Below, piece after piece: positions 16,426 through 24,831 of a DNA stretch of 64,000 nucleotides (position 1 is its first letter; each line of letters begins with the position of its first letter). The DNA comes from Sediminicola sp040566555. Its GTDB lineage: Bacteria; Bacteroidota; Bacteroidia; Flavobacteriales; Flavobacteriaceae. The position numbers and the translations under genes were made by a program. Location of the stretch: positions 124,001 to 188,000 of the forward strand of contig NZ_JBEWYP010000008.1 of assembly GCF_040566555.1 (NCBI RefSeq), written 5' to 3'. The notes beneath the pieces are model-generated. The model ran no database searches. It was given only the letters and a program-made list of their open reading frames with translations, and was not told the origin of the DNA.

Positions 16426-17259
16426 ATGAAAAGAATATTGGTACCTGTCGATTTTTCCGTTTTTTCCGAATATGCCTTAGAGGTGGCCGCAAGACTAGCT
16501 AAGAGGCAAAAAGCGGAATTAGTGGTTTTTCATATGTTAGGAATTTCAGAATCCGTTTTTGTGGCCAATGAGGCTGCAGAAAAGGCAGAGGCCAAGTATT
16601 ATTTGTCGATGGCCAAGGAACGGTTCGCCACATTTCTGGATAAGGAATATTTAAAGGGAGTTAAAATCACAGAAATTATACAAAATTATAAGGTCTTTAG
16701 TGAAATTAATGAGCTGTCCAAAGAAATTGAAATTGATCTGATTGTTATGGGATCACATGGTACCAAGGGCTTAAGTGATTTTTTTGTGGGATCCAATACT
16801 GAAAAAGTGGTACGAACCTCCACAGTCCCCGTTCTTGTCATTAAACAAAGAAGGCCCCAATTTAAGATTGAAAATGTTGTTTTTGCATGTGATTTCAAAA
16901 TAGAAAATTTGTATGCCTTTATCAATGCGGTGAAGTTATTTACAGAATATGAGGCAAAAATAAACTTGGTTTATGTCAATAGACCAAATGAATACTTTAT
17001 CACCAAGACGGAGCTGGATAAGAGGATATCCTACTTTATGTCGAAGGTGAGAGACCAAAATCTAGAAAACATAGAGGTCGCTTACGTCACGGATTATTCC
17101 ATTGAACATGGCATTCTGGAGTATTGTAAAAAAATCCAGGCAGATCTTGTGGCTATCCCAACCCACGGCAGAAAGGGCTGGGCGCACTTTTTTGTTGGCA
17201 GCTTGGGAGAAAAAATGGCAAATCATGCCCACCTGCCGGTAATGACTTTTAAGATTTAA
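16426..17259 (+). CDS. Universal stress protein, tandem USP domains, both ATP motifs intact
   Basis: A 277-residue tandem UspA-domain protein. Both domains keep the nucleotide-binding G-2x-G-9x-G-S pattern: MGSHGTKGLSDFFVGS near residues 106-121 and PTHGRKGWAHFFVGS near 245-259. This sets it apart from the other seven USPs of the island, whose second domains lack the motif. It probably binds ATP and acts as a stress or energy-state adaptor. It is likely co-transcribed with hpf (86-bp gap without a visible promoter). Confidence 0.92.
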   Translation: MKRILVPVDFSVFSEYALEVAARLAKRQKAELVVFHMLGISESVFVANEAAEKAEAKYYLSMAKERFATFLDKEYLKGVKITEIIQNYKVFSEINELSKEIEIDLIVMGSHGTKGLSDFFVGSNTEKVVRTSTVPVLVIKQRRPQFKIENVVFACDFKIENLYAFINAVKLFTEYEAKINLVYVNRPNEYFITKTELDKRISYFMSKVRDQNLENIEVAYVTDYSIEHGILEYCKKIQADLVAIPTHGRKGWAHFFVGSLGEKMANHAHLPVMTFKI

Positions 17260-17293
17260 TTTTTTTTAGGAGTAATTCTAGACCATATTCCGT

Positions 17294-17986
17294 TTAAAAA
17301 TTCTTTAACACCTTCTCCAAACGTGGTCTTTTATGTCTGCTTATGGGTAATTCCCTGCCGTGAACTTCCACCATCTTACTATTGAAACGTTCAATTTTTT
17401 CTAAGTTGACGATATATGATTTGTGTATGCGAAGAAATTTACCATCGGGCAATTTATTTTCAAAAGCCTTCATTGTTGATAGTACAATGATATTGCCATG
17501 TTTGGTAATCAATTTTATATAATCTCCCAAGGCCTCTATCCACTCGATATCATCGATGAATACTTTTCTCTTTTTGAGATTGCTTTTTACAAAGAAGAAT
17601 TCCTTGTCCTCTTCATCTCCGTGAATTAGTTTATAATTGGTTATAGCCCTTTCAACGGAAGTATTAAAACGATTACTGCTGATGGGTTTTTGTAAGTAGT
17701 CAGTTACGCCATACTCAAAGGCTTTAAAAGCGTACTCTATTTTCCCTGTGATAAGAATGATCTGGGGCTTTTTCTTTAAGGATTCCAAAAGATCAAACCC
17801 ATTGATGATAGGCATTTCGATATCTAAGAAAATCAGATCGATTTCTAGTTCTTTAATCCCTTTGTTGGCTTCCATTGCATTGGCATATTCAGCTAAAAGG
17901 GTAAGGTGAGGGTGGTTTTTTATAAGCTTTGCCACTGCCAAACGTTGCATAGTGGAATCGTCGATGATGATACATTTTAATTGCAT
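17294..17986 (-). CDS. LytTR family response regulator
   Basis: A 230-residue response regulator. The REC domain (about 1-120) has acidic pocket DD (IIIDDS), the phospho-acceptor Asp in LIFLDIEMPIING, and the KPI lysine motif. The C-terminal LytTR DNA-binding domain (about 140-228) shows the IEWIEALGDYIKL and LRIHKSYIVNLEKIE signatures. I choose the ATG at 17986; an upstream TTG at 18013 is unlikely. No histidine kinase is adjacent, so the partner is probably encoded elsewhere. An FNR-type box about 220 bp upstream suggests a long leader and links it to the island. Confidence 0.88.
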   Translation of the reverse strand: MQLKCIIIDDSTMQRLAVAKLIKNHPHLTLLAEYANAMEANKGIKELEIDLIFLDIEMPIINGFDLLESLKKKPQIILITGKIEYAFKAFEYGVTDYLQKPISSNRFNTSVERAITNYKLIHGDEEDKEFFFVKSNLKKRKVFIDDIEWIEALGDYIKLITKHGNIIVLSTMKAFENKLPDGKFLRIHKSYIVNLEKIERFNSKMVEVHGRELPISRHKRPRLEKVLKNF

Positions 17987-18302
17987 AGCATTGGATTTTA
18001 AAAGTATTTCCAATACTTACCCAAAATTGCAACAGTAGGTCTTAATTGGGGTACTTTATAAGAGAATATTGCTGTCGTTCACAAAAGACCTATGTAAGGG
18101 GAATTTTAATTTGTTGTTCATAGTTTAGGTAAATTTTGGTCGGATACCTTGCGTTGTTAATTAATTTTCAACTAAAATATACGAAATAAATGGCAGGTAT
18201 AATGATACAGATCAGTTTAATACGAATAGTGGTATAAAAATAAATTTCGATGATATTATTGAACACAAAAGGCCATGAAGTAAGAAATCCTGGTCCTTTT
18301 TA
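17987..18302. other. Intergenic region between RtcB and the LytTR regulator
   Basis: 316 bp with no convincing protein gene. It holds one FNR-type box (18202-18215) pointing toward the LytTR gene, which would give an unusually long leader of about 180 nt. A 21-codon ORF on the minus strand (ATG near 18122) lies inside this leader; it could be a leader peptide or chance. No strong hairpin was seen. Confidence 0.4.
18172..18215 (-). promoter_or_regulatory. FNR-type box with weaker -7 element, upstream of the LytTR regulator
   Basis: ATGATACAGATCAG at 18202-18215 (centre 18208.5); the minus-strand hexad region TATTTTAG (complement of 18172-18179) starts 29.5 bp away. The plus strand has no -7 match at that distance, so transcription is predicted leftward. 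Confidence 0.5.
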
Positions 18303-19751
18303 TTACCCTTTTACCACAGCCACAGGCCTTAGTTTGGCCACCTTTTTTGCAATTCCGGCATCAGATACCGTTTCAACAACGAGATTGACATCCTTGTATG
18401 CTATGGGCGCTTCCTCGGCAATTCCTTTGAAGGAACCGGCCTGCACGTAGATGCCCCTTTCTTTCAATTGCTCCTTCAATTGGGGTGCATTTACTTGTTT
18501 TTTTGACGCAGTCCTGGACAAGCGTCGCCCGGCACCGTGACAACAGGAACCAAACGTTAGGTCATGGCTTTTGGAGGTGCCTATTAGGATATAGGAACTT
18601 GTGCCCATACTGCCTGGAATAATGACCGGTTGTCCCAAGAGGTTATAGGATTCCGGTAGTTCGCTGAACCCTGGTCCAAAAGCCCTAGTGGCCCCTTTTC
18701 TATGTACAATTAAAGCATGAGGTTTGCCATCTACATTGTGCGTTTCTAATTTTGCCATATTGTGGGCTACATCATACATGAGTTTAAGTTGGCCATGGTC
18801 CTTTCCGAAAATGTTGGCCCATGCTTTTCTGGCCTCCCAAGTAATTACCTGTCTGTTGGCCCACGCATAATTGGCCGCGGCACACATGGCCTTATAGTAA
18901 TTTTGACCTTCAAGAGAACTAAATGGGACACAGGTGAGCTCACGATCTGGAACACGTATACCATATTTCTCCATAGCGGTCATCATTATCTTTATATGGT
19001 CTGTGGCTATTTGGTGTCCAAGTCCTCTGGAGCCTGTATGGATCAGCACCACCAATTGCCCTTTTTTTAATCCAAAAGCTTCGGCCACTTCCGGTTCATA
19101 TATTTCATCCACATAATCCACTTCCACAAAATGGTTACCTGATCCTATGGTGCCAAGCTGGTCCAAGCCCCTACTTTTTGCCCTTTCAGAAACTTTTGAG
19201 GGGTCCGCATCGGGTAGGTGTCCGTTGTTCTCAATAAATGCGAGATCTTTTATATTGCCATAGCCTTTATCAATAGCCCATTTGGCCCCTAGGGACAACA
19301 CATCTTCCATCTCTTTATGGGTAAGATGAAGAAACCCTCCTTTACCCATTCCAGAAGGAATTTGGGCATACATTTCCTTGGATAGCGCTTCTATTTTGTC
19401 CTTCACTTCCTCTAACATTATGGTTGAGGTTAGTAAGCGAACCCCACAATTGATGTCATATCCTATTCCCCCTGGAGAAATGGCGCCGTCTGGATGTGAA
19501 GTCGCAGCAACCCCCCCAATAGGGAACCCATAACCTTCATGAACGTCTGGCATTACCCAAGAGGCTCCCTGAATGCCAGGTAAACTTGCTACATTGACCA
19601 ATTGGACCAATGATCTGTCCCCTATGATGTCGTCCAATATGGGCTCATGGGCCAATACCCTTGCAGGAACCAACATATTTTTATGGAACGATTTAGGGAT
19701 TTCCCACAGATAGTCCTCAATTTTACTCAGATGGTGTTTGCCGATTTTCAT
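18303..19751 (-). CDS. rtcB: RtcB family RNA ligase
   Basis: A 482-residue GTP- and Mn-dependent RNA ligase that joins 2',3'-cyclic phosphate or 3'-phosphate ends to 5'-OH ends. Metal-site residues are visible in DINCGVRLL (Cys near residue 98), GSGNHFVEVD, HTGSRGLGHQ and HNMAKLE; the guanylated His lies in GSCCHGAGRRLSR (about residue 410). The length is typical. It overlaps the archease gene by 4 bp and is the last gene of a four-gene operon (baeRF-like, methyltransferase, archease, RtcB) with an FNR-type promoter. This predicts RNA repair or tRNA/rRNA re-ligation on entry into or exit from stress. Confidence 0.96.
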   Translation of the reverse strand: MKIGKHHLSKIEDYLWEIPKSFHKNMLVPARVLAHEPILDDIIGDRSLVQLVNVASLPGIQGASWVMPDVHEGYGFPIGGVAATSHPDGAISPGGIGYDINCGVRLLTSTIMLEEVKDKIEALSKEMYAQIPSGMGKGGFLHLTHKEMEDVLSLGAKWAIDKGYGNIKDLAFIENNGHLPDADPSKVSERAKSRGLDQLGTIGSGNHFVEVDYVDEIYEPEVAEAFGLKKGQLVVLIHTGSRGLGHQIATDHIKIMMTAMEKYGIRVPDRELTCVPFSSLEGQNYYKAMCAAANYAWANRQVITWEARKAWANIFGKDHGQLKLMYDVAHNMAKLETHNVDGKPHALIVHRKGATRAFGPGFSELPESYNLLGQPVIIPGSMGTSSYILIGTSKSHDLTFGSCCHGAGRRLSRTASKKQVNAPQLKEQLKERGIYVQAGSFKGIAEEAPIAYKDVNLVVETVSDAGIAKKVAKLRPVAVVKG

Positions 19752-20161
19752 ATGTCAAATATTATGAAGGTTTCCCATTTATTTTGTTGGTTCTTTATAA
19801 GATTCGCCTCGTGATAGGTAACTGCTTTTATTTCCTCGTCCAATTTATTTATGGCTTCTCCATAAATGGAGGCTTCTAAAAGGTTGGTTTCCATTTTTTT
19901 TATCTCTAATTGACAAAAAACCGCTTTTTCGTCATAGGAAACCGACAAGGCCTCAGAAAGGAAATCAATCAATAGGCAGGTACGATCTTTGGACTCAATT
20001 CTTATATCTACTTTCAAAGATCCATTGAACGGTTGGTTACAAAATCCCTCCTTCATTATTTCACTCATTCCAAGTAGCGCGGTTTCGAATACTTCCGTGA
20101 GGGTGTTGGCCTCCACTTTCATTCTGATATCCGCTGTATGCGGATGAAATTCGTATTTCAT
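19748..20161 (-). CDS. Archease, RtcB activator
   Basis: A 137-residue archease. It has the N-terminal HTADIRMKVEA (metal-binding Asp) and ETALLGMSEIM, and a C-terminal WETFIIFDI strand typical of the family. Archease speeds RtcB guanylation and multiple turnover. It overlaps the methyltransferase gene by 4 bp at its start and RtcB by 4 bp at its end, a tight translational coupling that supports functional partnership. Confidence 0.92.
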   Translation of the reverse strand: MKYEFHPHTADIRMKVEANTLTEVFETALLGMSEIMKEGFCNQPFNGSLKVDIRIESKDRTCLLIDFLSEALSVSYDEKAVFCQLEIKKMETNLLEASIYGEAINKLDEEIKAVTYHEANLIKNQQNKWETFIIFDI

Positions 20162-20802
20162 TTTTTGTCGGCCTTAATGACCACGAAAGATCCTTCTCCA
20201 TATCCAGGTTTAGGCATTTGCACGGTTTCAATCTCTTCCAGGTCTCCAAAAAGGGTTTGGTTGTATTCCAAATTTTTAAAACGTCTGTCTTTTAATATTT
20301 TGGTTATCTGATCCACTGTGTAATACGTGGCATGTTTAAAAAAGGTACTGCGCTGCCTTTTTTGCTCATATTGTTGGGCTATACTTTGTTCCTTATCCAG
20401 AAAACCTATAATAATAGATCCTTTAGGTTTTAAAACCCTATAGGCCTCTTCCACGGCATCTTTAAAGTCTTCTAAATGACATATTGTGACAAAAAGGACA
20501 AAATCGAATTGCAAATCGCCGTAGGGTAATTTTTCTGCTAATCCGGGAATGATCTCAATGCCTTTTTTAATGGCTTTTTTTGCCATTTCCAATGAAGGTT
20601 CTATTCCTTCTTTTATGCCTAAGGGTTGGGCAAATCTCCCCGTTCCAACACCAACTTCTATCCCGCGTATGTTTTCGGGCAACTTGGCCATTTGTTCCTT
20701 TATAGCTTCCAATTCGGACAAGTATGCCTTTTCGTGTAAGGTATACCAGTTGTCGTAGGCTTCCACGTTATTGTCAAATACTGTAACATTTTTCATAACC
20801 AT
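20158..20802 (-). CDS. Class I SAM-dependent methyltransferase
   Basis: A 214-residue methyltransferase. Motif I is GIEVGVGTGRFAQPL (about residues 47-61), motif II includes IEPSLEMAKKA, and motif IV is DFVLFVTICHLED. It belongs to the Methyltransf_11/UbiE-like broad class, which does not define the substrate. Its placement, 40 bp after the baeRF-like gene and overlapping archease, suggests an RNA or translation-factor substrate, but this is only context. The start is the ATG at 20802 or two codons later at 20796. Confidence 0.82.
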   Translation of the reverse strand: MVMKNVTVFDNNVEAYDNWYTLHEKAYLSELEAIKEQMAKLPENIRGIEVGVGTGRFAQPLGIKEGIEPSLEMAKKAIKKGIEIIPGLAEKLPYGDLQFDFVLFVTICHLEDFKDAVEEAYRVLKPKGSIIIGFLDKEQSIAQQYEQKRQRSTFFKHATYYTVDQITKILKDRRFKNLEYNQTLFGDLEEIETVQMPKPGYGEGSFVVIKADKK

Positions 20803-20842
20803 AAAATTTTATAATGAATAGATTGGGGCCATTTTTTAAGTT

Positions 20843-22012
20843 TCAATACCTGAACAACGCATTGAATGGTGCACCCTTAATTGGCATATCATCTGGGGCC
20901 ATTAAAAACACGTTCCCTTTCTGTTTCAGGGTCTTCAATGCGGCCATATGGGATAAGGAGACATTCTGAGGCTCTTTGGTACTGTTGATATTGACGTGTT
21001 CACTGTCCTTGCTATACGTACCGTAAACGTCCATATCTTTCGGTAAGAACAGGGTATCAATTTTGCCGTTAACCGCGGCTGGGATGATATCCTCAGTAAC
21101 ATAGGATGTTTTAGAGGTATTGTAGAGTTCATTGAATTGTTTTAGTTTGGATTTTCTTTTGGTCTCAAAATAATCTGCAATCAACGCCCAAGAAGCCTGG
21201 TGCAATTCTTTTTTGTCCGTGAATTGGGAATCCCCTGGAATGTGTTTGTCATAAAGATTCTTATAGGAATTGGCTTCTTTGTACAATGGGAACAAGGAAT
21301 CTACACAAGCAAGTACCAATGGACTGTTTTGACCATTGATCACCTTGTTGACACCCTTGTCCAATGCCCTGAAAAATGTAATGAGTTCCTTCTTTTCATC
21401 GTCCTTACCATCACCATGTCCATGAAATATACCTGCCCCATGTGGTGCCTGCCCACTTCTGAACTGCACAAGCTTTGGCCTAAAATCAAAGCCAACTGCC
21501 TTTTCCAACTGGTCAGGTGCAAAATCATCGATGTAAAGGTCTTTTAGGCCGTATTTGGAAGCTTCATATAGTTTAACGTAATCCTGACTTAATTCCAATA
21601 AATAGTAGAGCCCTTGGTCGGTGTATAATGGTAATAAGGGACTGAGATAAAAATGGTTCGCCACATGGATCTTTGTGTCAAAGGAAATGGGAAAGGTGTA
21701 ATATTGAAGTCCATCCTCATTTAGAAATATGGCCAAACCATCTGACGGATTTCTCCAAAGTTCCAAGTTCGTTAAAAGGCTTTCCAAGGGAAGTAGGTAT
21801 TCTTTAATTTCTTGGGGACTTAAAGTATAGGTTTCAAGTGTTTTATGAACCTGCTTAATGGCACTTTTTAATCTGGCCTGGGCAAGATGCTCATTTTGTT
21901 CCTTTCCTTTTTTATCCATGGGCAAATAGATAGATACGGAGTGTAAACCCCTTTTGTCCGATAAGATTTCAAATTCCTTATATAGAAGAGGATGATTGAT
22001 TTGTGTACTCAT
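20843..22012 (-). CDS. Bacterial archaeo-eukaryotic release factor (baeRF)-like protein
   Basis: A 389-residue cytosolic protein that I assign to the bacterial relatives of eRF1/aRF1 (baeRF, probably the family 3 type). Features are an N-terminal domain with SVSIYLPM, an RNase-H-like middle (about 130-250) with a Gly/His-rich loop GAGIFHGHGDGKDDEK near residue 195 in the position of a catalytic loop, and a C-terminal L7Ae-like part (about 300-385) with GKIDTLFLP and GNVFLMAPDDMP. Proteins of this class are proposed in ribosome rescue. It heads the operon with archease and RtcB and has its own FNR-type box. The family call is from remembered motifs and should be confirmed. Confidence 0.72.
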   Translation of the reverse strand: MSTQINHPLLYKEFEILSDKRGLHSVSIYLPMDKKGKEQNEHLAQARLKSAIKQVHKTLETYTLSPQEIKEYLLPLESLLTNLELWRNPSDGLAIFLNEDGLQYYTFPISFDTKIHVANHFYLSPLLPLYTDQGLYYLLELSQDYVKLYEASKYGLKDLYIDDFAPDQLEKAVGFDFRPKLVQFRSGQAPHGAGIFHGHGDGKDDEKKELITFFRALDKGVNKVINGQNSPLVLACVDSLFPLYKEANSYKNLYDKHIPGDSQFTDKKELHQASWALIADYFETKRKSKLKQFNELYNTSKTSYVTEDIIPAAVNGKIDTLFLPKDMDVYGTYSKDSEHVNINSTKEPQNVSLSHMAALKTLKQKGNVFLMAPDDMPIKGAPFNALFRY

Positions 22013-22029
22013 AATTTCCAGTTTTAGCC

Positions 22030-22073
22030 TTAAAGTATGGATACCTATATTAAAATACTATGATGTATATCAG
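22030..22073 (-). promoter_or_regulatory. FNR-type box plus -7 element for the baeRF-MTase-archease-rtcB operon
   Basis: ATGATGTATATCAG at 22060-22073 (centre 22066.5); TACTTTAA (complement of 22030-22037) begins 29.5 bp away on the minus strand. The predicted transcript starts about 10-15 nt before the ATG at 22012, a very short leader. Confidence 0.62.
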
Positions 22074-22155
22074 TCACTTATCTGAAATGGTAATAGTCAC
22101 TTTTTGGATATGATGGAATGGGATGTTCCATGTGAACTTACCCAATTAAAGACAA

Positions 22156-22199
22156 CTGATATTTGTCATTGTTTCCCCTTCCTTGTCAGAGTACTTTTA
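22156..22199 (+). promoter_or_regulatory. FNR-type box plus -7 element for the four-gene USP operon
   Basis: CTGATATTTGTCAT at 22156-22169 (centre 22162.5) with TACTTTTA at 22192-22199, 29.5 bp from the centre. The transcript is predicted to start about 20 nt before the ATG at 22223. Confidence 0.68.
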
Positions 22200-22222
22200 A
22201 AGGAAAGGTTTAAACAATTACT

Positions 22223-23068
22223 ATGAAAATAATATTAATACCCACCGACTTTTCGTCTAATGCCATGAACGCCATCAATTATGCCGTAAAATTCTTCAAG
22301 TATCAACGCTGTGAAATGTATTTTATGCACGCCTATGCGGATGAGGTTTATGGTGAATCCAGTGATATGAATACCGCTGATTTTGGTGTTTATAAAGATA
22401 AAGTTGAGAAAAAGGTGGATGGGGCCTTAGAGAAATTATTGGAAGAGTTAAAGATCCTTTCGCCAAATCCAAGACACCAATATAAAACTTTGTCCGTATT
22501 CGGATCCCTTATTGATTCTGCCAATGATTTTGTGGAGGAAAAGAATATTGATATTGTGGTAATGGGTACCAAAGGGGAAACCAATGATCAGAAGCTCACT
22601 TTTGGATCACACACCTTACAAGTATTAAAATATGTGCAATGTCCGGTCTTGGCCATTCCCGCAAATTTTGAATACGTAAAACCTAAAAAAATACTGTTTC
22701 CAACGGATTATATGGTCCCCTATAAAAGGCGGGAATTAAAACTCTTATGTGACTTGGCTTGTTCCTACAGATCGGAGATTCATTTTCTATACCTATCAAA
22801 ATTTGCAAAACTGGCACGTAGGCAGGAGGACAACAAAATGTTTTTGGAAGGATCCCTACAAGATCTGACCCTCATCTTTGAAATTGTGGATAGTGAAGAC
22901 CGAACTGATACCATAAAGAAGTATATAGAAATAAATGATATTCAATTATTGGTCATGGTAAATTCCCGGCATTCTTTTTTGGAAAGTATGTTGTACCAAT
23001 CTACCATTGATCAATTGGGATTGGCCATTCAAGTACCGTTTCTGGTCATGCAGAATTTGGTAAGATAA
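22223..23068 (+). CDS. Tandem universal stress protein (first of four-gene operon)
   Basis: A 281-residue tandem USP. The first domain keeps the ATP-binding pattern in MGTKGETNDQKLTFGS (about residues 112-127). The second domain starts at KKILFPTDY (near 155) but lacks the Gly-rich motif; its equivalent reads MVNSRHSFLES. It differs from the next three by an unusual ETNDQ insert instead of ATGAK. It stands 15 bp before the next USP, so the four are read as one operon. Role: ATP-dependent stress adaptor, partner unknown. Confidence 0.9.
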   Translation: MKIILIPTDFSSNAMNAINYAVKFFKYQRCEMYFMHAYADEVYGESSDMNTADFGVYKDKVEKKVDGALEKLLEELKILSPNPRHQYKTLSVFGSLIDSANDFVEEKNIDIVVMGTKGETNDQKLTFGSHTLQVLKYVQCPVLAIPANFEYVKPKKILFPTDYMVPYKRRELKLLCDLACSYRSEIHFLYLSKFAKLARRQEDNKMFLEGSLQDLTLIFEIVDSEDRTDTIKKYIEINDIQLLVMVNSRHSFLESMLYQSTIDQLGLAIQVPFLVMQNLVR

Positions 23069-23083
23069 TTCTAAAGTAAACTT

Positions 23084-23941
23084 ATGAAACGTATCCTATT
23101 GCCTACAGATTTCTCAAAGAATGCATGGAACGCCATTTCCTATGCCTTATCCTTTTTTAAAAATGAGGAATGCACCTTTTACATTTTGCATACATACACC
23201 CCTTCCTTTTTCAGAGTAGATTATATGTTGGGAGGACCCTCATTCAGTGCCATACCCGATGCAGGGGTGGAGGCCTCAATAAAAGGATTGGAAAAAACAC
23301 TTAAGGACATAAAAAAACAACATCCCAACCCCAAACACACCTTTGAGACCTTATCAGCCTTTAATATTTTAACGGATGAGATCAATGAGGCAGTGGAAAA
23401 TAAGGGCATAGATTTAATCGTAATGGGCACCCAAGGTGCCACAGGAGCCAAGGATTTATTCATTGGCACAAATACCATACATGTACTGCGGAAGGTAAAA
23501 ATACCAGTATTGGCCGTACCGGCAGCGTGTACATACAAAGAGATCCAAAAATTGGTTTTTGCTACAGATTATTGGACCGAGTATAAGAAAGAGGAATTGG
23601 ACCCACTAACGCGTCTCGTTAAAATGCACAAGGCCAAACTTATAGTTTTACATGTATTGGAGGAAATGGGAATCTGGGAAAAACAGGAAGAGAACAAAAA
23701 AAATCTAATTAAATATTTAGGGGACACTCCACATTCTTTTGACCAAATTAAAAGCAAGCATGTGGCGGATGCCATCCAGGAATATGTAAAAAGCAACCAA
23801 TTGGATCTTTTGGCCATGCAAAATAGGAAGCACTTTTTTTGGGAGCGTTTATTAACACGTCAAAATGTGGAGGCCATAGGTTTTCATATTAAAGTGCCAT
23901 TTTTGGTACTTAGGGATACCGGTAAGTCAATTAAACAGTAA
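23084..23941 (+). CDS. Tandem universal stress protein (second of operon)
   Basis: A 285-residue tandem USP. The first domain begins KRILLPTDFSKNAWNAI and carries MGTQGATGAKDLFIGT (about residues 110-125), matching the G-2x-G-9x-G-T nucleotide motif. The second domain, from LVFATDYWTEYK near residue 158, has MQNRKHFFWERLL where the motif should be, so probably only one nucleotide site exists per chain. It is 5 bp from the next USP gene. Confidence 0.9.
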   Translation: MKRILLPTDFSKNAWNAISYALSFFKNEECTFYILHTYTPSFFRVDYMLGGPSFSAIPDAGVEASIKGLEKTLKDIKKQHPNPKHTFETLSAFNILTDEINEAVENKGIDLIVMGTQGATGAKDLFIGTNTIHVLRKVKIPVLAVPAACTYKEIQKLVFATDYWTEYKKEELDPLTRLVKMHKAKLIVLHVLEEMGIWEKQEENKKNLIKYLGDTPHSFDQIKSKHVADAIQEYVKSNQLDLLAMQNRKHFFWERLLTRQNVEAIGFHIKVPFLVLRDTGKSIKQ

Positions 23942-23946
23942 CTCAG

Positions 23947-24795
23947 ATGAAAAATATTCTAATTCCCACCGACTTTTCAGATAATGCATGGAATGCTATT
24001 TTCTTTGTCCTGAAGCTTTATAGGGATGTTGAATGTTCCTTTTATATACTTCATGTTTATGAAGTAAGTGCCTCCCAGATAAAGGGTGCCAGAGATTCCC
24101 GGAAAGCGGGTAAATTATATGAAACCATGGCACTGGAATCGGAAAACGGACTTACGGGCGTCATGGATTATCTGAACAAAAACCATAAAAACCCTAATCA
24201 TATTCTTTATAGTATATCCAAGTCAGACTATCTTGTGGGAGCCATAGAGGAACTACTTTTTGAAAGGCCTTTTAAACTGATAGTCATGGGGACCAAAGGT
24301 GCCACAGGAGCCAAGGAGGTATTTATGGGCAGTAATACGGTACGTGTAATTAAATCGATAAGAAACTGTTCCATTTTAGCCGTTCCAGAAGAATTTAATT
24401 TTCAGCAATTGGACCATGTGGTGTTCCCAACGGATTTTACAAGATTCTTTTATAGATTCGAGTTATTGCCCTTATTGGAATTGGGAACTATATGGAATAC
24501 CACCATAAATGTTTTTCATGTAGCCCAACAAGTGGTACTTACTGAGGAACAAAAATCGAATCAGAGAATTTTAAAGGAGCGACTGAAAGAACTGAAAGTG
24601 GAATTCTGTGAAAAAAACATCCAAACTACCGTTGCAGATACCATTGTACAGTTCTCTTTGGAAATAAAAGCAGACATGATAGTGCTCATTCATTACCAAC
24701 ATACTTTTTTGGAAAAAATGACACAAGAACCGGTGGTAAAAAAAGTAGGGTTTCATTCCAAAGTACCCTTATTGGTCTTGCCGGAACTGGCATAA
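23947..24795 (+). CDS. Tandem universal stress protein (third of operon)
   Basis: A 282-residue tandem USP. The N-terminus is KNILIPTDFSDNAWNAI, and the ATP motif MGTKGATGAKEVFMGS is near residues 112-127. In domain two the motif is replaced by LIHYQHTFLEKM. It diverges from its neighbours in the loop after the first beta strand (ASQIKGARDSRKAGK), which may define partner specificity. It is 36 bp from the following USP. Confidence 0.9.
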   Translation: MKNILIPTDFSDNAWNAIFFVLKLYRDVECSFYILHVYEVSASQIKGARDSRKAGKLYETMALESENGLTGVMDYLNKNHKNPNHILYSISKSDYLVGAIEELLFERPFKLIVMGTKGATGAKEVFMGSNTVRVIKSIRNCSILAVPEEFNFQQLDHVVFPTDFTRFFYRFELLPLLELGTIWNTTINVFHVAQQVVLTEEQKSNQRILKERLKELKVEFCEKNIQTTVADTIVQFSLEIKADMIVLIHYQHTFLEKMTQEPVVKKVGFHSKVPLLVLPELA

Positions 24796-24831
24796 AAAAA
24801 TTGCAGGAAAATTGACAAAAAAAAACGAACC

